Shown: positions 12,881-16,111 of the stretch, piece after piece
How the letters are laid out: each line of letters begins with the position of its first letter
Numbering within the stretch: the first letter of the stretch is position 1
Assembly: GCA_002435875.1 (NCBI GenBank)
Contig: DIVN01000082.1
Coordinates: forward strand, 4,868-20,978
Reading direction: 5' to 3'
From: Anaerolineales bacterium UBA6131
Lineage (GTDB): Bacteria; Chloroflexota; Anaerolineae; UBA2200
DNA length: 16,111 nt
The notes under the pieces: model-generated
Databases searched by the model: none
What the model saw: only the letters and a program-made list of their open reading frames with translations
Told to the model about the DNA's origin: nothing
Translations under genes and position numbers: made by a program

Positions 12881-14752
12881 GTGAGAGGCAAGTTTTCGAG
12901 GATCATAACAGTGTTGCTCGTTGCGAGCGTACTGCTGGGGGCGTGTGCACCAAGTGCTACGCCGACCCCCACACCCAGGCCAACAGTGCGGCCACCCACG
13001 GCGGTCCCACCGACTGCTGTGCCAGCTACTGCGACGCCTGTTCCCGTGCTGAAGATTACTGTCGGCACGGACGCCACGTGGCCGCCGTTTGAGTCTGTCG
13101 ATGAACAGACCAAGGCCTTTGTTGGATTCGACATTGACCTGATGAAGGCCATCGCCGCAGCCGCCGGGTTTGAGGTCGAGTTCGTCAATGTCGGGTGGGA
13201 TGCGTTGCTAGCAGGCATGGCTACCGGACAGTACGACGCGGCTATTTCAGCCATGACAATCACAGAGGAACGCCTCAACGCATTCGATTTCTCGGCACCA
13301 TACTTTGCTGCGGGCCAGCTTATCGCCGTGCGCGTGGAGAATAGCACGATTACTGGGCCAGCAGACCTGGCCGGCAAGACTGTCGGGGCGCAGCTTGGCA
13401 CGACAGGCGCCATCGAGATCGAAGAGAACTATACCCAGGCCACGCTCAAGCCCTATGACGACATCTCCCAGGCATTTCTGGACCTGGTCAACAGGCAGGT
13501 TGATGCCGTTGTGGCTGACGACCCGCTTGTTGAAGCCTTTATCAAGAAGTACGCGAGTGACCTCAAAATTGTGGGCCAGGCCCTGACCAGCGAGGAGTAC
13601 GGTATCGCAGTCAAGAAGGGCGCACCGGAAATCCTTGCGGCCATCAACAAAGGGCTGGAAATGGTCAAGGCCCAGGGTGTGATTGAGCAGCTAACCGCCA
13701 AGTGGATCGAAGTAGAGGCACCAACCGCCAGCTTCCGTGTGGGGTATGTAACGGATACCGGCGGCATCGACGACAAGAGCTTCAATACCAATCAGTGGGA
13801 GGGAATCCAGCGCGCTGTCGCCGAGCTGGGCGTTGAGGCGCAGTTCATCCAGTCTGATGAAGCCACCCAGTACGAGCCCAACCTGACCGAGTTCGCCAGC
13901 CAGGGCTACGACCTCATCTTTGCCTCCGGATTCTTGCTGGGGGGCGATCTAGCCAAGACGGCCGCACAGTACCCGGATGTCAAGTTCACCATCGTCGACT
14001 ACTCCTACCCGGATGCTTTCGGCGTGCCTGAGGGCATCATCGGGCACAGCGAGTGCATCCCCAATGTCATGGGCCAGGTGTACAAGACTGACCAGGCCGC
14101 CTTCCTGGCGGGCTACCTGGCAGCAGGGATGACCAAGACGGGCAAGATCGGCTACTTTGGCGGTATGAAGATCCCCACCGTCACCATCTTCGGCGTCGGC
14201 TTCCAGACCGGCATGGAGTTGTACAACAAGGTCCATGGCACGAATGTCCAGCTCATTGGTTGGGACAACAAGACCGGTGAAGGGCTCTTCACAGGCGACT
14301 TTGCCGACTTGACGAAAGGCAAGGAGGCCACCGAGTCTCTGTTTGATGAAGGAGCTGATATCTTCATCCCCGTTGGTGGGTTGATTGGCAGCCCTGGCTT
14401 TGATGTCGCCCGCGAGCGCGGTGGCTACGGCATCTGGGTCGACGTGGATGGCTACAATCTGCTGCCCGAAGCCCGCGACGTGCTGCTCACCAGCGTCATG
14501 AAAAAGATGGACAATTCGTGCTACCAGGTAATCAAGGACACCATGGAAGGCAAGTTCAATGCCTGTGGTGTGTATATTGGAGACATGGTGAATGGCGGTG
14601 TCGGCATTGCACCATATCACGACCTTGATGGCAAGATTCCCGTTAGCCTCAAAGCCGAGATCGAGGACCTCCAGAAGAAGATCATCTCTGGTGAGATCAA
14701 GGACACCGGCTGCCTGACGTACCCGAATCTTTGCCCTGGCGGGCTCTACTAG
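12881..14752 (+). CDS. fusion lipoprotein: amino-acid-type SBP_bac_3 domain + BMP/PnrA-type nucleoside-binding domain
   Basis: A 623-residue surface lipoprotein, about twice the size of an ordinary binding protein. The start is GTG 12881 with AGGAGG 4 nt upstream. The signal peptide ends in lipobox LGAC with lipid-bearing C22, then a Thr/Pro/Ala-rich linker (23-56). Domain 1 (about 58-283) is SBP_bac_3: KITVGTDATWPPFE, FVGFDIDLMKAIA, the carboxylate-binding region ITEERL (R131) and the amine-binding region VVADDP (D213/D214) all look intact. Domain 2 (about 286-610) is a BMP/PnrA-type nucleoside-binding domain: FRVGYVTD, the hallmark GGIDDKSFN (294-302), DQAAFLAGYLAAGMTKTGKIGYFGG and VDVDGYN. 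There is no second signal, stop or linker between them. The next gene is a BMP-type ATPase, so domain 2 probably docks with that transporter. The role of domain 1 is open: a second substrate or a sensing module. Confidence 0.93.
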   Translation: MRGKFSRIITVLLVASVLLGACAPSATPTPTPRPTVRPPTAVPPTAVPATATPVPVLKITVGTDATWPPFESVDEQTKAFVGFDIDLMKAIAAAAGFEVEFVNVGWDALLAGMATGQYDAAISAMTITEERLNAFDFSAPYFAAGQLIAVRVENSTITGPADLAGKTVGAQLGTTGAIEIEENYTQATLKPYDDISQAFLDLVNRQVDAVVADDPLVEAFIKKYASDLKIVGQALTSEEYGIAVKKGAPEILAAINKGLEMVKAQGVIEQLTAKWIEVEAPTASFRVGYVTDTGGIDDKSFNTNQWEGIQRAVAELGVEAQFIQSDEATQYEPNLTEFASQGYDLIFASGFLLGGDLAKTAAQYPDVKFTIVDYSYPDAFGVPEGIIGHSECIPNVMGQVYKTDQAAFLAGYLAAGMTKTGKIGYFGGMKIPTVTIFGVGFQTGMELYNKVHGTNVQLIGWDNKTGEGLFTGDFADLTKGKEATESLFDEGADIFIPVGGLIGSPGFDVARERGGYGIWVDVDGYNLLPEARDVLLTSVMKKMDNSCYQVIKDTMEGKFNACGVYIGDMVNGGVGIAPYHDLDGKIPVSLKAEIEDLQKKIISGEIKDTGCLTYPNLCPGGLY

Positions 14753-14782
14753 CCTCTCAGTACAGTTCCATCTATGAACTAG

Positions 14783-14822
14783 TCCGAGTGATGTCCACGA
14801 GGTAGAGTGGACATCACTCGGA
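14783..14822 (+). terminator. perfect 16-bp intercistronic hairpin
   Basis: TCCGAGTGATGTCCAC (14783-14798) pairs perfectly with GTGGACATCACTCGGA (14807-14822) around an 8-nt loop, 31 nt after the binding-protein stop. No T-run follows. Between a binding protein and its ATPase such hairpins commonly give partial termination or 3'-end protection, keeping the binding protein in excess. Confidence 0.65.
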
Positions 14823-14883
14823 GCTGATAGCAACATGCCCGAAATAGAGTCCATGATGTCGAAAGGTTCGAGGAGCGACGCTT

Positions 14884-16111
14884 GTGCCTCCAGTTCTCGA
14901 GTTACGAGGCATCACCAAAACATTTCCTGGTGTATTGGCCAACGACAACATAGACCTGACCCTTAACCAGGGAGAGATCCTCGCCCTGCTGGGAGAGAAT
15001 GGCGCAGGCAAGACCACGGTCATGAACATTCTCTATGGCCTTTACACCCCTGATGCCGGCGAGATCTACGTCCGTGGCACCAAGACGGCGATCCACAATC
15101 CAAGTGAGGCCATTCGTCAGGGCATTGGCATGGTTCATCAGCATTTCATGCTGGTGCCGGTCTTTACCGTTACCGAGAATGTCATGTTGGGCCTCGAGCC
15201 TGTCCGCAACGGCATCTTTGTAGACCGAGACAAGGCTGCGCAGCGCATCCGTGAGATCTCGTCAACCTTTGGGCTGGCCGTTGAACCAATGGCCCTGGTC
15301 GAGGACCTGCCAGTCGGTGTGCAGCAACGTGTCGAGATTATCAAGCTTCTCTACCGTGACGCGGACCTCCTGATCCTTGACGAGCCCACAGCCGTATTGA
15401 CACCCCAGGAAGCCGAGGATCTTTTCGTCGTCATCCGGTCGCTTGTGGCCAAGGGCAAATCGGTCATTTTCATAACCCACAAGTTGAAGGAAGTGATGGC
15501 CGTGGCCGATCGCATCGTGGTGCTGCGACAGGGGAGAGTAGTTGGTACTACCACGCCAAGCGAAGCTGACGAGCACTCCCTGGCGAAAATGATGGTCGGC
15601 CGTGATGTGATCCTTACAGTTGACAAGCAACCCGCGCAGCCCGGCGAGGTGGTATTGGATGTCCAGGGGCTGCAAGTCCGCGACGACCGCGGGACCGTCG
15701 CCGTAAGTGACGTATCGCTTCAGGTGAGGCAGGGTGAAGTCCTGGGCATCGCAGGAGTGCAGGGCAATGGTCAGACTCAGCTCGTCGAAGCGCTGACCGG
15801 CCTGCGCCGAACTGACGCGGGCAAAGTGACGATCTTGGGTGAAGAGACTACACACGCTACCCCAAGAAGAATCACCCAGTTGGGTGTGGCACATATCCCA
15901 GAGGACCGCCAACGGGATGGCCTGGTATTGTCATTCCCGGTGCGAGACAACCTTATCCTGAACGAGTATTGCACACCTCCACTGGCGAAAGGTATTCTGC
16001 TGCAAGAGAAGGAGATTGAGGACAAGGCCCGGGAATGTGTGGAGCAGTTTGATGTGCGCACGCCGGACATTCTTGCTCTTACTTCGAACCTCTCCGGGGG
16101 CAACCAGCAGA
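14884..16111 (+). CDS. BMP-family nucleoside ABC transporter ATP-binding protein (double domain), 3' end outside window
   Basis: 409 codons of a two-domain ATPase run off the right edge; the family is usually ~500 residues. The only start in the frame is GTG 14884 (the frame closes at 14854), with GAGGAG 8 nt upstream. Domain 1 has Walker A GENGAGKT (37-44), the Q-loop region IGMVHQHFMLVPVFTVTENV, the subfamily-type signature LPVGVQQRVEI in place of LSGGQ, Walker B LLILDEPTAVLTPQE and the H-loop FITHKL. This matches YufO/NupO-like ATPases that work with BMP binding proteins on guanosine and other nucleosides. Domain 2 has a degenerate Walker A, GVQGNGQTQLVEAL, and ends at LSGGNQQ. It should energise permeases expected just beyond the edge and receive cargo from the preceding fusion lipoprotein. 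Confidence 0.94.
   Translation, partial: MPPVLELRGITKTFPGVLANDNIDLTLNQGEILALLGENGAGKTTVMNILYGLYTPDAGEIYVRGTKTAIHNPSEAIRQGIGMVHQHFMLVPVFTVTENVMLGLEPVRNGIFVDRDKAAQRIREISSTFGLAVEPMALVEDLPVGVQQRVEIIKLLYRDADLLILDEPTAVLTPQEAEDLFVVIRSLVAKGKSVIFITHKLKEVMAVADRIVVLRQGRVVGTTTPSEADEHSLAKMMVGRDVILTVDKQPAQPGEVVLDVQGLQVRDDRGTVAVSDVSLQVRQGEVLGIAGVQGNGQTQLVEALTGLRRTDAGKVTILGEETTHATPRRITQLGVAHIPEDRQRDGLVLSFPVRDNLILNEYCTPPLAKGILLQEKEIEDKARECVEQFDVRTPDILALTSNLSGGNQQ

Noticed and set aside
12567..12884. Plus-strand frame of 105 codons in the leader
   Set aside because: Crosses several hairpins, has no ribosome site or known similarity, and overlaps the start of the lipoprotein. Considered chance coding potential.
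12811..13413. Minus-strand frame of 200 codons
   Set aside because: Antisense to the signal, linker and SBP_bac_3 domain. Its repeats of Gly-Val-Thr are the complement of the Thr-Pro linker.
13949..14854. Minus-strand frame of 301 codons
   Set aside because: Antisense to the BMP domain of the fusion lipoprotein, with no domain or ribosome site.

Overview
The window reads as a chromosomal segment of a bacterium, most likely a member of the Chloroflexota. This is inferred from moderately GC-rich DNA, two exported proteins with Thr-Pro-rich linkers right after the signal or lipobox region, and a BMP-type nucleoside ABC system. No marker gene fixes the taxon. No rRNA, tRNA, CRISPR array, integrase or transposase gene was seen.

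Positions 1-10249 form a cell-surface polysaccharide or glycolipid locus. On the minus strand a Wzt-like ABC ATPase with a C-terminal carbohydrate-recognition domain is followed, with a 4-nt overlap, by a glycosyltransferase that runs off the left edge. Divergently, across a 248-bp bidirectional promoter region, lies the matching ABC-2 permease (Wzm-like), followed by a polyprenyl-phosphate-type GT2 enzyme. Two GT4-like glycosyltransferases, coupled by an ATGA overlap, converge on that GT2 gene. They diverge from a second plus-strand operon, WbbL-like GT2 - zinc-ribbon SAM methyltransferase - flippase-like membrane protein - radical SAM protein. The two divergent operons share a palindromic -10 box (ATTATAAT). 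A reasonable reading is that the glycosyltransferases and methyltransferase build a lipid-linked glycan and the Wzm/Wzt pair exports it. The roles of the flippase-like and radical SAM proteins are open.

Positions 10250-12342 encode two exported proteins. The first is made almost entirely of four tandem ~105-residue beta-type repeats. Its good sigma70-like promoter carries a 13-bp palindrome in the spacer. A perfect 14-bp hairpin separates it from a small lipoprotein-like protein with a carboxypeptidase-regulatory-like fold.

Positions 12343-16111 hold a nutrient-uptake operon. A consensus promoter (TTGACA-16-TATAAT) starts a ~350-nt structured, apparently non-coding leader. It precedes an unusual lipoprotein that fuses two binding proteins of different fold classes: an amino-acid-type SBP_bac_3 domain and a BMP/PnrA nucleoside-type domain. 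A perfect 16-bp hairpin then precedes a double-domain BMP-family ABC ATPase that runs off the right edge. The fusion lipoprotein with its long leader is the most unusual item in the window.
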